Positions 1 to 9,807 of a DNA stretch of 64,000 nt are shown piece by piece (position 1 is the stretch's first letter; every line of letters starts with the position of its first letter). The stretch is from an uncultured Lachnospiraceae bacterium (lineage in GTDB: Bacteria > Bacillota > Clostridia > Lachnospirales > Lachnospiraceae), in contig CAJURQ010000010.1 of NCBI GenBank assembly GCA_910588955.1, forward strand, positions 29,754 through 93,753, read 5' to 3'. The notes under the pieces were generated by a model. It searched no databases. It saw only the letters and a program-made list of their open reading frames with translations, and was not told where the DNA came from. The position numbers and the translations under genes are program-made.

Positions 1-2
1 TC

Positions 3-1586
3 AACACTTACTTTACGGTGAAGGAGCCGGACAAGCGGTGGACAAACCTGCACGAAGCACACGAACTCTACTGTGCGGGGCACATGATTGAGGCGGCGGT
101 GGCATACGCCGAGTGTACGGGTAAATCAAAACTTTTGGAGATCATGTGTGACATGGCGGATCACATTTACCGTCATTTTATCGAGGAGGGGGCGGAAGGA
201 TATCCCGGGCACCCGGAGATTGAGCTTGCGCTGATGCGGCTGTACCGCAGCACGAAGGAGGAGAGATATAAGGCGCTGGCGATGCACTTTATCAATGTGC
301 GCGGCGTTGACCCGGATTATTATAAGAAGGAAATGAAAAAGAATCCTTGGCGTGTCTGGGGCAATCATCCCGAGGACTTGGAGTATGCGCAGAATTATGC
401 GCCGGTGCGGCAGCAGGACAAGGCGGTGGGACATGCCGTCCGGGCGGTATATCTTTACACAGGCATGGCGGACGCGGCGATGGAGACAGGCGACAGGGAG
501 CTTGCGGAAGCCTGCAAAACGCTTTGGAACAATATCACGCAGCACAGAATGTATGTGACGGGAGCGATCGGTTCCGCCTATGAGGGGGAAGCTTTCACGA
601 AGGACGATCATCTGCCAAACGATACGGCTTATGCGGAGACATGCGCGGCGATCGGGCTGATTTTTTTCTCCAACAAAATGTTATATTTGGAGCATAACGG
701 CAAGTACGCCGACGTGATGGAGCGGGCGCTTTACAACTGTGTGTTGGCAGGTATGCAGCTTGACGGCACGAAATTTTTCTATGTGAATCCGCTGGAGGTA
801 CTGCCGGGTATTTCCGGGGAGGCGCAGACCCACAAGCACGCGCTGCCCGTCAGACCCAAGTGGTTTGCCTGTGCCTGCTGCCCGCCCAATGTGGCAAGGC
901 TTTTGGGCTCTGTGGCGGAGTATGCGTGGCATGTGATACCGGGCACGTTGTTCTCTAACCTGTTTATCGCGGGCACACTGGATCTGGAAAAATATTTCGG
1001 CGGCAAGGTGACTCTTAAGACAAATTATCCCTACGACAATAAGCTGGAATATCGCTTTGCACCGCAGGAGGGGAAAAACAGCATGGAAGTGCCTCTGGCG
1101 ATCCGCATTCCCGCGTGGAGCAGACAGACAAAGATTCTGCTGAACGGGGAAGAGACGAATTGCAAGATTCTGGACGGGTACGCGTACCTGAGAGGAGAAT
1201 ATTCGGCGGATGACGTCATTATGGTGGAGCTTGATCTGACGGTAAGGCGTGTGTATACCAGTAACCGCGTCTCCGAAAACACGGGAAAGACCGCCCTGCA
1301 GAGAGGACCGCTCATTTACTGCGCGGAGGGCGTGGATAATGAAAACGATATCCTTTCCTTAAGCCTGAAAAAGGACGGGAAGGTGACGGTGGGTGAGTAC
1401 CTGCCGGATGAACTGTTCGGCATTCAGAAGCTGTTTGCGGAAGGGTACCGGGAGACGGTGAACGAGGAACTTTACAGCTTTGAAAGACAGGAGGCGCAGC
1501 CTTGTCAAATCACGTTGGTGCCCTATTATACGTGGGGTAATCGTGGGCTGAACCAGATGCGGGTGTGGATTCCGGAGCGGGATTAG
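3..1586 (+). CDS. GH127 beta-L-arabinofuranosidase-like glycoside hydrolase (5' end cut by the window)
   Basis: The frame is open to the left edge, so the true start lies outside; 527 residues are visible. GH127 enzymes remove terminal beta-L-arabinofuranose from plant or hydroxyproline-linked arabinan. Counting from the GTG at 18, Glu207 and Cys209 (context AYAETCA) and the adjacent pair Cys287-Cys288 (context FACACCPPN) match the Glu/Cys and zinc-ligand residues of the characterised Bifidobacterium enzyme HypBA1, including the spacing of about 80 residues between the Glu and the nucleophilic Cys. No signal peptide can be judged because the N-terminus is missing. A GH3 gene follows on the same strand, as in a glycan-utilisation cluster. 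The family call is firm; the exact substrate is inferred. Confidence 0.88.
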   Translation, partial: NTYFTVKEPDKRWTNLHEAHELYCAGHMIEAAVAYAECTGKSKLLEIMCDMADHIYRHFIEEGAEGYPGHPEIELALMRLYRSTKEERYKALAMHFINVRGVDPDYYKKEMKKNPWRVWGNHPEDLEYAQNYAPVRQQDKAVGHAVRAVYLYTGMADAAMETGDRELAEACKTLWNNITQHRMYVTGAIGSAYEGEAFTKDDHLPNDTAYAETCAAIGLIFFSNKMLYLEHNGKYADVMERALYNCVLAGMQLDGTKFFYVNPLEVLPGISGEAQTHKHALPVRPKWFACACCPPNVARLLGSVAEYAWHVIPGTLFSNLFIAGTLDLEKYFGGKVTLKTNYPYDNKLEYRFAPQEGKNSMEVPLAIRIPAWSRQTKILLNGEETNCKILDGYAYLRGEYSADDVIMVELDLTVRRVYTSNRVSENTGKTALQRGPLIYCAEGVDNENDILSLSLKKDGKVTVGEYLPDELFGIQKLFAEGYRETVNEELYSFERQEAQPCQITLVPYYTWGNRGLNQMRVWIPERD

Positions 1587-1840
1587 TATAAAAATTACCT
1601 CAAATAAAGTATAAAAAGGGAATTGTATCTGAGGAAGTTTCCCGTTATACTTACCTTAATATGGAATTTGAGCGAACAGGCGGTATGTCCATATGGATGT
1701 ACCGTCGCTTTTATGCGCAGGACCAAGCAGATGAATATGCCGCCAGTGTGGCGCACGGTTCGCGCGGCTGGCAGGGGAAGACAGCGCTTCCCCTGCGCGA
1801 TTGCACATGCAGACAGAATCAAACAGGAGGTTACTACGAT
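1587..1840 (+). promoter_or_regulatory. Leader between the GH127 and GH3 genes with an imperfect palindrome
   Basis: This 254-base gap holds no convincing gene. At 1682-1703 there is a 22-base imperfect palindrome (arms GGTATGTCCAT and ATGGATGTACC, 9 of 11 pairs complementary), a plausible operator for a sugar-responsive regulator. No clear rho-independent terminator follows the GH127 gene, so read-through into the GH3 gene is possible. Confidence 0.35.
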
Positions 1841-4078
1841 ATGTTGAAGAAAGATGACAAAAAGAATGAGAAAAAACGAGAGAAGGAAATTGACAGGCTG
1901 GTGAAAAAACTGACGCTTGATGAAAAGATCGCCATGATTCACGGCGCGTCCCTGTTCCGCTCCGGGGCGGTGGAACGGCTGGGGATTCCTGCCATTGAGA
2001 CATCCGACGGACCTATGGGCGTGCGCGCGGAGTTTATGGATGACAGGTGGATTCCGGCGGGCAATCAGGACGACATGGTGTCCTATCTCCCCAGCAACAG
2101 CGCGGTCGCTTCTTCGTGGAATCCGGATCTGGCACATGAAATGGGACATGTACTCGGCGCGGAGGCGAGGGCGCGAGGCAAGGATGTGATTCTGGCACCG
2201 GGCATTAATATCAAGAGAGATCCCCTCTGTGGCAGAAACTTTGAGTACATGAGCGAGGATCCGGCTCTCACGAAGGCATTTGCAGTGCCTTTTATAAAGG
2301 GCGTGCAGGAAAACGACGTGGCGGCGTGCGTGAAGCATTTTGCGGCAAACGTGCAGGAGACGGACCGTCTGATGGTGGACGAGGAAATTGATGAGCGGAC
2401 GCTCTATGAACTGTATCTGCCCGCATTCAAGGCGGCGGTACAGGAAGCGGGCTCTTACTCTATCATGGGCGCGTACAATAAAATCAACGGGACGCACTGC
2501 TGTGAGAACAAAAAGCTGTTGGACGAGATTCTGCGGAAAGAGTGGGGCTTTGACGGCGCGGTGATCAGCGACTGGGGCGGCGTGCATAAGACGAAAGAGG
2601 CGGCGGCGTGTTCTATGGATCTGGAAATGTCGATCTTCCCGGATTTTGACGACTATAAACTGGCAAATCCCTTAAAGGAACTGGTTGAGAAGGGCGAAGT
2701 TTCCGAGGACGCGGTGGATGCCAAGGTGAGAAATCTCCTTCGGATGATGTACCGTCTGAAGATGATCGGACCGAAGAAGGATTCCCGCAAAGCGGGTGTA
2801 TACAATGCGCCGGAACACCGGGAGGCGGTTCTCCGTGCGGCGGAGGAATCCATGATTTTATTGAAGAACGAGAACCATACTCTTCCGCTGGACGCGAAGA
2901 AGATCAAAAAGCTGGCGGTGATCGGCGTGAATGCGGCGACGCTGCACTCAAACGGCGGCGGCAGCGCGGAGATCAAGGCGCTCTATGAAATCTGCCCTCT
3001 GGCGGGGCTTAAGATGTATCTGGGTGGAAATACGCAGGTCGTGTATGCGCCGGGCTACTATGTGCCCGTGAAGACAAAAGCTTTTGAGGTGAACTGGCAG
3101 GCGGCGAGTCTGGACGATCTGAAAAATACCACGGTGGGACAGCCGCCGAGAGACGAGGCGGGCGAGGCGGATGCCCACAGGAAGGGCGAGGAGGAAAGGC
3201 TTGCCCAGATAGAGCGGGATAAGATTGAAATCCATGAAAAGAATCATGCGCTCTTTGAGCAGGCGCTTGCGCTGGCAAAGGACGCCGACGCGGTGATTTT
3301 TGTGGGCGGTTTAAATCACGACTATGACTGTGAAGGCTCTGACAGACCTGACATGAAGCTGCCCTACGAGCAGGATCTGTTGATTGACGAGCTTTTAAAA
3401 GTGAGAAAAGATACGATACTGACCTTTGTGGGCGGCTCTCCCGTGGAGATGCCATGGAGAGAACAGGCGCAGACGATTCTGTGGAGCTATTACGCAGGTA
3501 TGGAGACGGGAAATGCGTTTGCGAAGATTATTTTCGGTGAGGTGAACCCGTCCGGAAGACTGGCGGAAACATTCCCTGCAAAATATGAGGACTGCGTGAC
3601 CGCAAAGAGCGGACAGTTCGGCAAGTGGGGCAAAATTACACTGGAGGAAGGGCTGTACTGCGGCTACCGCTATTATGACAGGCAGCGGATCAAACCGGCG
3701 TTCTGTTTCGGGTACGGTCTGTCTTACACGAATTTCGAGTACAGCGGTCTGACCTTGAAGGCGGAGAAAGGAAAGGACGTGAAATTGACTTTTACGGTCA
3801 AAAACGTCGGAAAGCGGGCGGGAGCGGAGACGGCGCAGATTTATATCGCGCCGATCGCGGCGCAGGTCGACAGACCCGATAAGGAGTTGAAAGCTTTTAC
3901 CAAGGTGGAACTCGGCGCGGGACGCTCGAAAAAGGTTTCCCTGACTTTGAAACAGGAAGATTTTATGTATTTTGACGCGCAGTTACACAAATTTATCGCG
4001 GATGCGGGCGACTATGAAATTTTGGTGGGCGCGTCCTGCGAGGATATTAGACTGCGGGGCATTGCAACATTAAACTGA
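1841..4078 (+). CDS. GH3 family beta-glycosidase (beta-glucosidase/xylosidase type)
   Basis: This is a 745-residue protein. The ATG at 1841 is chosen because AGGAGG lies 10 nt upstream; the same frame stays open back to 1661 but has no comparable ribosome site. The N-terminal TIM-barrel domain contains KHFAANVQE and the nucleophile motif VISDWGG (Asp244). The second alpha/beta domain follows (around residues 330-600, VGGLNHD, GRLAETFP), and a fibronectin-III-like C-terminal domain starts after FGYGLSYTNF. No signal peptide is visible, so the enzyme is probably cytoplasmic and acts on imported oligosaccharides. Family members cleave non-reducing beta-glucosides, xylosides or arabinosides; the neighbouring GH127 enzyme favours a plant cell-wall substrate, but the specificity cannot be read from sequence. 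Confidence 0.92.
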   Translation: MLKKDDKKNEKKREKEIDRLVKKLTLDEKIAMIHGASLFRSGAVERLGIPAIETSDGPMGVRAEFMDDRWIPAGNQDDMVSYLPSNSAVASSWNPDLAHEMGHVLGAEARARGKDVILAPGINIKRDPLCGRNFEYMSEDPALTKAFAVPFIKGVQENDVAACVKHFAANVQETDRLMVDEEIDERTLYELYLPAFKAAVQEAGSYSIMGAYNKINGTHCCENKKLLDEILRKEWGFDGAVISDWGGVHKTKEAAACSMDLEMSIFPDFDDYKLANPLKELVEKGEVSEDAVDAKVRNLLRMMYRLKMIGPKKDSRKAGVYNAPEHREAVLRAAEESMILLKNENHTLPLDAKKIKKLAVIGVNAATLHSNGGGSAEIKALYEICPLAGLKMYLGGNTQVVYAPGYYVPVKTKAFEVNWQAASLDDLKNTTVGQPPRDEAGEADAHRKGEEERLAQIERDKIEIHEKNHALFEQALALAKDADAVIFVGGLNHDYDCEGSDRPDMKLPYEQDLLIDELLKVRKDTILTFVGGSPVEMPWREQAQTILWSYYAGMETGNAFAKIIFGEVNPSGRLAETFPAKYEDCVTAKSGQFGKWGKITLEEGLYCGYRYYDRQRIKPAFCFGYGLSYTNFEYSGLTLKAEKGKDVKLTFTVKNVGKRAGAETAQIYIAPIAAQVDRPDKELKAFTKVELGAGRSKKVSLTLKQEDFMYFDAQLHKFIADAGDYEILVGASCEDIRLRGIATLN

Positions 4079-4284
4079 TGCGGGGAATGTCTGCGTAATG
4101 CGTCGCGGACATTCATAAATACGCGCCTGCTTTGTATCACATGCCACCCCGGCGTGCATACTGATTTTATGACAATTTATCTCAGAATGATTCTGAATGA
4201 AATTGTTCGGACAGGTAAAGAATAAGACGGAAATCTTATTTATAACTGATAACTGAAAATCAGATGCAGGAAAGGGTGGAAAAA

Positions 4285-4521
4285 ATGGATTATAATACGT
4301 TACCTGTCGGTCTTGGGCTCGCCTTTGCGACGAACCGCGCGGCGATGGATCGATTTGTGGATATGACCGACGATGAGAAGAAAGAGTTTGTGGAGAGAAG
4401 CCGGGGCGTGATGTCCAAAAAGGAGACGGACAGTCTGGTGAGCTCCCTTACGGAGGACGAGGAGCCGGATCTCCATCTCGAAGATGTGAATCAGATTTTT
4501 AAAGGACCGGGCATCGGATAG
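4285..4521 (+). CDS. Small acidic protein of unknown function (78 aa)
   Basis: I do not recognise a named family. The ATG at 4285 is preferred to the in-frame ATG at 4264 because GGAAAGGGTGG sits just upstream of it. The protein is soluble and rich in Asp and Glu. The first half (LPVGLGLAFATNRAAMDRF) reads as a helix, and the middle (DDEKKEFVERSRGVMSKKE) resembles small clostridial proteins often found next to housekeeping genes. It lies 26 nt before cca and may be co-transcribed with it. The gap before it (4079-4284) has an 11-bp stem at 4085-4114 without a T-run and a perfect 7-bp palindrome at 4182-4196 that could be a regulator site. Confidence 0.6.
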   Translation: MDYNTLPVGLGLAFATNRAAMDRFVDMTDDEKKEFVERSRGVMSKKETDSLVSSLTEDEEPDLHLEDVNQIFKGPGIG

Positions 4522-4547
4522 ACGGCTCGGAAGTTTAAGGAGTTTTT

Positions 4548-5873
4548 ATGCGGATACAGCTGCCCGAGAAAGTGCATAACATCATAAATACGCTGGAAGA
4601 AGCGGGATATGAGGCGTACGCGGTGGGCGGCTGCGTCCGGGACTCCATACTTGGCAGAGAGCCGGACGACTGGGATATCACCACCTCGGCAAAGCCGGAG
4701 GAAACGAAACGTCTTTTCCCGAGAACCGTGGACACGGGGATCAAGCATGGCACGGTTACGGTCCTACTGGGGGGAGAGGGCTTTGAGGTGACGACCTACC
4801 GGATCGACGGTGTGTATGAGGACGGCAGGCATCCGACGGAAGTGACTTTTACTGCCAATTTAAAAGAAGATTTGCGGCGGCGGGATTTTACGATCAACGC
4901 CATGGCTTACAATGACAAGAGCGGTCTGGTGGATCTCTACGGCGGGTTAACGGATATCGAGGACAAGGTAATCCGCTGTGTGGGGGATGCCAGAGAGCGG
5001 TTCGACGAGGACGCGCTGCGTATGCTGCGGGCGGTGCGCTTTTCTGCCCAGCTGGGCTATCGGATCGACGAGGCGACTGGAGAGGCGGTGAAGGCGCTGG
5101 CACCAAATCTGCAAAAAATCAGCGCGGAGCGGATACAGGTGGAGCTGATAAAGCTGGTGACCTCCCCTCATCCCGATTATCTGCGAACCGCCTACGAGCT
5201 TGGCATCACGGCTCAGATTCTGCCGGAGTTCGACCTCTGTATGGAGACGCCCCAGAGACACAAGCACCACTGCTATGATGTGGGGGAACACATTCTGCAT
5301 TCCATGCTCGGCGTAGAGCCGGACAAGGTGCTGCGCCTCGGCATGCTGTTCCATGATATCGGCAAGCCCCAGACGCTGACCATCGATCCGGACGGGACGA
5401 CCCACAATAAAAAGCATCCCTTTGAGGGGGAAAAGATTACCCGAAAGGTGATGCGGCGGCTAAAGTTTGACAACGATACCACCGACAAGGTGACGAAGCT
5501 GGTTTTGTACCACGATTACGATATCGCGCCCACGGAAGCGGGGGTAAGGCGGGCAGTCAGCCGCATCGGCGAAGACATTTTTTCCATGATCTTTACGGTG
5601 CGTCGCGCGGATATCGCCGCCCAGAGCGATTACATGCGGGAGGAGAAGCTGGCGAAAGTCGCTTACATAGAAAAGCTGTACAAGGAAGTGTTGGCGCGCA
5701 AGGATGCTGTTACGGTGAAGGATTTGGCGATCTCGGGGAACGATCTGATCGCGGAGGGTATGCCGCCCGGCAGACAGATCGGGAAAACGCTGTCCGCGCT
5801 CTTGGAGAGGGTGCTCGACGACCCGTCCCTCAACACAAAAGATATTCTTCTCAAACTGTATAAAGAAGTGTAA
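4548..5873 (+). CDS. cca: CCA tRNA nucleotidyltransferase with HD domain
   Basis: The enzyme adds or repairs the 3'-terminal CCA of tRNAs using CTP and ATP. The 441-residue protein starts with the class II nucleotidyltransferase head: GGCVRD at 27-32 and the metal-binding DWD at 41-43, then RRRDFTINAMAY near 110-121. The neck/body RNA-binding domain follows (RFDEDALRMLRAVRF). An HD phosphohydrolase domain is present (HD at 269-270 in FHDIGKP), as in bacterial enzymes that also have phosphatase or phosphodiesterase activity. AAGGAG lies 5 nt before the ATG. A split A-adding/CC-adding pair is possible in some bacteria, but the size and HD domain fit a single enzyme. Confidence 0.93.
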   Translation: MRIQLPEKVHNIINTLEEAGYEAYAVGGCVRDSILGREPDDWDITTSAKPEETKRLFPRTVDTGIKHGTVTVLLGGEGFEVTTYRIDGVYEDGRHPTEVTFTANLKEDLRRRDFTINAMAYNDKSGLVDLYGGLTDIEDKVIRCVGDARERFDEDALRMLRAVRFSAQLGYRIDEATGEAVKALAPNLQKISAERIQVELIKLVTSPHPDYLRTAYELGITAQILPEFDLCMETPQRHKHHCYDVGEHILHSMLGVEPDKVLRLGMLFHDIGKPQTLTIDPDGTTHNKKHPFEGEKITRKVMRRLKFDNDTTDKVTKLVLYHDYDIAPTEAGVRRAVSRIGEDIFSMIFTVRRADIAAQSDYMREEKLAKVAYIEKLYKEVLARKDAVTVKDLAISGNDLIAEGMPPGRQIGKTLSALLERVLDDPSLNTKDILLKLYKEV

Positions 5874-5931
5874 TGAAAACCCCTTGCCGGTCATATGATG
5901 TAACAGTCAGAGTCAGGCGGGGGGTATTTTT

Positions 5932-6918
5932 GTGAATGACAGAGCTGTCAGTTTATTAGAGCATTATGACATAGAGGTACGTCGTACATGGAAAGGACGC
6001 GGGGCGATTCTCTGTGACTCGGACCGGGGTCTGCTCATTATGAAAGAATATAACGGACCTGCGGAAAAGGTCAGTTTTCAGGAATATCTGCTGAACCATA
6101 TCCGGGAGAGCGGCGCTGTGCGGGCGGAGACGATTCTGCGAACGAAGGAGGACGAACTGCTCGTCCGGGATCAGGACAGAACCGCGTATATCGTGAAGAC
6201 TTACTGTGAGGGCAGAGAGTGCGACCACAGGAATCCGCAGGAATGCCGCCGTGCGGTGGAAACTTTGGCGCGCCTTCACGGCGTCTGTGATCTTTCCGGC
6301 TCCGAGATACTTGAGGAGCAGCCTGTTTTTCGTGTGGGAAACGAGTACGAAAAACATAACCGCGAGTTGAAAAAGGTGCGGAAATTTTTGCGGGAAAAGA
6401 GCCAGAAGACCGATTTTGAAATATATTTGATGAAACATTATGATTATTTTATGGATATTGCCTTGCAAATTACGGGGGATTTGAGTTATTATGCCTATGA
6501 GGAGGATTCTCTTTCGTTCTCCGTAGTGTGTCACGGCGATTACCAGTATCATAATATCATACAGACCGAAGAGGGCAGCGTGCTCGTCAATTTTGAGAAA
6601 TGTGTCAGGGATTATCCCGTTCGGGATCTGTATCTGTTTATGCGCAAGCTCTTGGAAAAAAATAACTGGTCGCAGACACTTGGTGATATGCTGCTTTCGA
6701 GGTATAATGATGTGAGACCCTTAAGCGAACGGGATTATAGGCAGTTGTATTTTCGGTTTAACTATCCGGAAAAGTTTTGGAAGATCGTGAACTTTTATTA
6801 TAACAGTGGCAAGGCGTGGATTCCCGGGCGGAATATGGAAAAAACAGAAAAACTGTTTGCGCAGGAGAGGGAAAAACAGCTCTTTTTAAAGAGCGCGTTC
6901 CCGTCTTATATGTCATAA
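5932..6918 (+). CDS. CotS-family spore coat protein (kinase-like fold)
   Basis: This 328-residue protein belongs to the CotS/YsxE/YtaA-type spore coat family, which has an aminoglycoside-phosphotransferase-like fold. Visible features are the N-terminal lobe with LLIMKEY, the catalytic-loop equivalent VVCHGDYQYHNI and the following VNFEKCVRDYPVRDLYLFMRK, where a kinase would have a DFD/IDW motif. The replacement suggests a weak or absent kinase activity, as reported for many coat members. The start is GTG at 5932, preceded by AGGCGGGGGG. Expression is expected late in the mother cell, but I could not define a clean SigK promoter upstream. Confidence 0.82.
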   Translation: MNDRAVSLLEHYDIEVRRTWKGRGAILCDSDRGLLIMKEYNGPAEKVSFQEYLLNHIRESGAVRAETILRTKEDELLVRDQDRTAYIVKTYCEGRECDHRNPQECRRAVETLARLHGVCDLSGSEILEEQPVFRVGNEYEKHNRELKKVRKFLREKSQKTDFEIYLMKHYDYFMDIALQITGDLSYYAYEEDSLSFSVVCHGDYQYHNIIQTEEGSVLVNFEKCVRDYPVRDLYLFMRKLLEKNNWSQTLGDMLLSRYNDVRPLSERDYRQLYFRFNYPEKFWKIVNFYYNSGKAWIPGRNMEKTEKLFAQEREKQLFLKSAFPSYMS

Positions 6919-6949
6919 TAAAGCATTTATTGCAGAAATGGAGTAAAAA

Positions 6950-8989
6950 ATGATTAGGATGCACAGAAGAATTTCCAGTGCCGTTACAATGCTGATGCTG
7001 ATGGCGTTTGTCCTGACAGGATGTACTTCGGAGGCAAGCAACATAGGAAGGGCACAGGATAAAAACGAGCCGGATGTGGTGGATACGGGCTTTACGCTTT
7101 CCACGGTGGGCAGTTATGACTCTGCGGACACGGCGGTCGTGCTGTCCACAGATCCGGATAACAAGGCGGTGTCCTTTATCAATATGGATACGGGAAAACA
7201 GTATACCCTTTATTACGACGGAACAACCTATGTGAAGGATAAGCACGACGGTCCTATGACGATTTCCCAGATCAAAGCGGGAGATGTGGTGGATGTCACT
7301 TTCTTAAAGGGCAGAAAGAAACTTGCCAGCATTCAGCGGTCTCCGGAGGCATGGGTGTTTGATGAGGTTCGCAATTACGATTTGGCAGGCACGAACAGGT
7401 CGGCAAGCATCGGCTCTCAAAAGTATTCTCTGCCCGCAGGCGTCGTGGTTTTGTCGGAAGGTCGCCGCGTGGAGACGGGCGAGGTGGTGTCGCAGGACGT
7501 GGTCACGATCTCCGGCATCAATCATAAAATTTACAGTGTAAACGTGGATCGGGGACATGGGTATCTGCGGCTGAAAAATGATCAGCCTCTCCTCGGCGGC
7601 TGGATTGAGGTGGGCAACAGCGTGATCCGCCAGATTACGGAGGACATGCTTCTCACAGTGCCGGAGGGCACTTATCAGGTGGTGCTTACCAATAATAACG
7701 TGGGCTGTGTGAAGGAGATAACGGTTGAGCGAGGCAAGGAAGTGGTGCTCGATGTGAGCGATCTGGAAGTCGCGGAGGACGCTGTCGGAAAGATTCTATT
7801 TACGGTAGAACCCGAGAGCGCGACAGTCAGCGTGGACGGCAAGCCTGTGGATATCAGCAAGCCGGTTGAACTAAAGTACGGCATTCATCAGATACAGGCG
7901 GAGGCGAACGGTTACGATACGCTGACCAAACACATTCAGGTAGGCTCGGAGTACGCCACGATTTCCTTTAAGCTGGAGGAAAGCCGAAAAAATGACAGCG
8001 GCAATGACTCCGTCAGCAGCAACTCGACAACGCCCGACCGGATTCCGTGGCAGGATACCATGGATTCCGTCAGCGCAAATAACCTGAAAAAGAACAGTGT
8101 CAGCGACAATACGCTCAGCGTCAGCGAAAATGCGCTTGGCACATCCAATAAATATAAAGTGTACGTGGATTCGCCGAAAGGTGTGGAAGTCTATCTGGAC
8201 GGCAACTATGTAGGGCTTTCCCCTGTCAGATTCACGAAGACGGTGGGCAGGCATGAGATCACGCTGAAAAAGAGCGGTTATAAGACAAAGACCTACACGA
8301 TCTATCTGGAAAATACAAGAAAAGACGAGACTTACTCCTTCTCCGCGTTGGAAAAGGAAAGTTCCGGCGGCAACAGCGGTAACAACGGCAATAATGACAA
8401 TAGCAATCCCAGCGGCGGGTCGACGGGGACGCCGCCGCTGCCGACAGGGAAGGTGACCTTCACGGTTTCGCCTGCGGAAGCGAAAGTCACCGTGGACGGC
8501 AAGGAAATAGATATCAGCAAACCGCTGGAATTAGAGTATGGCGTACATACGATTGTTGTTTCAGCGGATGGTTATGAAACTTTCAGCGATGAGGTTGACT
8601 TTGCGGTGGAGACTGCGGATTATTCCTACACGCTGCGGGAGAAAAAGGATCCGGAGAATCCCGACGAAAAAGATCCTGAGAAGCCGAATCCACCTGACTC
8701 CACCGATCCCGATCAGCCGGAGAATCCGGATAACCCCAATCCCAATCCGTCAAATCCCGGCGAGGGAGAAGGTAACCCGGACGACAATAAAGGGGAGACC
8801 GGCGACGGCACAGAGATAGGAGACGGGACTAACACGGGCGGAACAGAAGGCGGTACAGGCGGCACGGAAAACGGCGGCGATGACGCCGACGAAGAAGACA
8901 CAGGGAATGGTCTGACCACGGAAAAAGTGGAGATAACCAAGGAAGCACACCCGATCCGCAAGTGGTTTTCCTCATTGTTTAAAAAGTAA
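6950..8989 (+). CDS. PEGA-repeat lipoprotein with acidic Pro/Gly-rich tail
   Basis: The 679-residue protein has a lipoprotein signal peptide with lipobox VLTGC (Cys25), so it is anchored on the outer face of the membrane. Residues 30-270 form a beta-rich region of unknown function. Three PEGA-type repeats follow, at about 281-341, 401-455 and 500-562; the first and third are near copies (VDGKPVDISKPVELKYG and VDGKEIDISKPLELEYG). Low-complexity Ser/Asn and Pro/Asn/Gly/Asp/Glu linkers separate and follow them, and the protein ends in a basic segment (RKWFSSLFKK). PEGA domains occur in S-layer-like and surface proteins and probably bind the wall or other proteins. MazG follows 14 nt downstream. 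Confidence 0.8.
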   Translation: MIRMHRRISSAVTMLMLMAFVLTGCTSEASNIGRAQDKNEPDVVDTGFTLSTVGSYDSADTAVVLSTDPDNKAVSFINMDTGKQYTLYYDGTTYVKDKHDGPMTISQIKAGDVVDVTFLKGRKKLASIQRSPEAWVFDEVRNYDLAGTNRSASIGSQKYSLPAGVVVLSEGRRVETGEVVSQDVVTISGINHKIYSVNVDRGHGYLRLKNDQPLLGGWIEVGNSVIRQITEDMLLTVPEGTYQVVLTNNNVGCVKEITVERGKEVVLDVSDLEVAEDAVGKILFTVEPESATVSVDGKPVDISKPVELKYGIHQIQAEANGYDTLTKHIQVGSEYATISFKLEESRKNDSGNDSVSSNSTTPDRIPWQDTMDSVSANNLKKNSVSDNTLSVSENALGTSNKYKVYVDSPKGVEVYLDGNYVGLSPVRFTKTVGRHEITLKKSGYKTKTYTIYLENTRKDETYSFSALEKESSGGNSGNNGNNDNSNPSGGSTGTPPLPTGKVTFTVSPAEAKVTVDGKEIDISKPLELEYGVHTIVVSADGYETFSDEVDFAVETADYSYTLREKKDPENPDEKDPEKPNPPDSTDPDQPENPDNPNPNPSNPGEGEGNPDDNKGETGDGTEIGDGTNTGGTEGGTGGTENGGDDADEEDTGNGLTTEKVEITKEAHPIRKWFSSLFKK

Positions 8990-9003
8990 AAGACGGAGCA
9001 CAT

Positions 9004-9708
9004 ATGTCAGAAAAACAATACACCTACGAAGAATTTTTGGAAATTATAGCGGCGCTGCGCAGTGAAAACGGCTGCCCCTGGGATAAGGTGCAGACCCATG
9101 ACAGCTTAAAACCGTGTATGATGGAGGAGGCGGCGGAACTGCTCGCCTCCATCCGCATTTATAACAAGACAGGCAATCCCGAAAATATGATTGAGGAGCT
9201 GGGCGATGTGCTTTTACAGGTTGTCATGCATGCGCAGATCGCCTCCGAGGAAGGTCTGTTTACTATGAAGGACGTGGTAAACGAAGTCAGCCGCAAAATG
9301 GTGCGGCGGCACCCCCATGTTTTCGGCACGGGAAATGCGGACACGCCGGATGAAGTGCTTGTGAATTGGGAGGAGATTAAAAAGGAGGAGAAGAAGGATA
9401 AGGATTGGGTGGAATCACCCTTAAAGGATATTCCGAAGGAGCTCCCTTCTTTGACCAGAGCGGTCAAGGTCTTAAAGAAGATTGATAAACATTATGAGAA
9501 GGGAAACACTTTTGAACAGGACACGGCGGCAATCTGCGAGCTGGCGGAGGCGTTAAAAACTTGCGGACTGCAGGCGGATAACAGAGAGACTGAGGCGATT
9601 ATATCCGAACTGCTCCTGCGGATCAGCGACGTGGCAAGAATTGCGAAGATCCCGCAGGAACAGGCGTTGGCGGACAGAATAGATGATTTAATTGAGAAAT
9701 ACGAGTAA
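9004..9708 (+). CDS. mazG: MazG nucleoside triphosphate pyrophosphohydrolase
   Basis: This protein hydrolyses (d)NTPs to monophosphates and pyrophosphate as a housecleaning enzyme. At 234 residues it has the usual length for a single-enzyme MazG with two MazG units. The first unit shows CPWDKVQTHDSL, the metal-binding MMEEAAELL and EELGDVLLQVVMHA, followed by RRHPHVFG. The second unit is more divergent (CELAEAL, LLLRISDVAR). GGAGCACAT precedes the ATG. A rho-independent terminator lies about 70 nt downstream, separating it from the HU gene. Confidence 0.93.
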   Translation: MSEKQYTYEEFLEIIAALRSENGCPWDKVQTHDSLKPCMMEEAAELLASIRIYNKTGNPENMIEELGDVLLQVVMHAQIASEEGLFTMKDVVNEVSRKMVRRHPHVFGTGNADTPDEVLVNWEEIKKEEKKDKDWVESPLKDIPKELPSLTRAVKVLKKIDKHYEKGNTFEQDTAAICELAEALKTCGLQADNRETEAIISELLLRISDVARIAKIPQEQALADRIDDLIEKYE

Positions 9709-9778
9709 ATTTTCTGACAATAAGGCATAATTTTATAAATATAGCCTTAACAGCGGAAGCCGGACGCTGGCGAACCCG

Positions 9779-9806
9779 AAAAATGCCGTAAAAAAGGCAT
9801 TTTTTG
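9779..9806 (+). terminator. Rho-independent terminator after mazG
   Basis: A stem with arms AAAAATGCC and GGCATTTTT ends in a T-run. It immediately precedes the -35 box of the HU promoter. Confidence 0.8.
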
Positions 9807-9807
9807 C

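Noticed and set aside
1595..2587. Long open frame (330 codons) on the minus strand under the GH3 gene
   Set aside because: It lies opposite a certain GH3 domain, has no ribosome site, and its product is His/Arg/Leu-rich as expected from antisense of GC-rich coding sequence.
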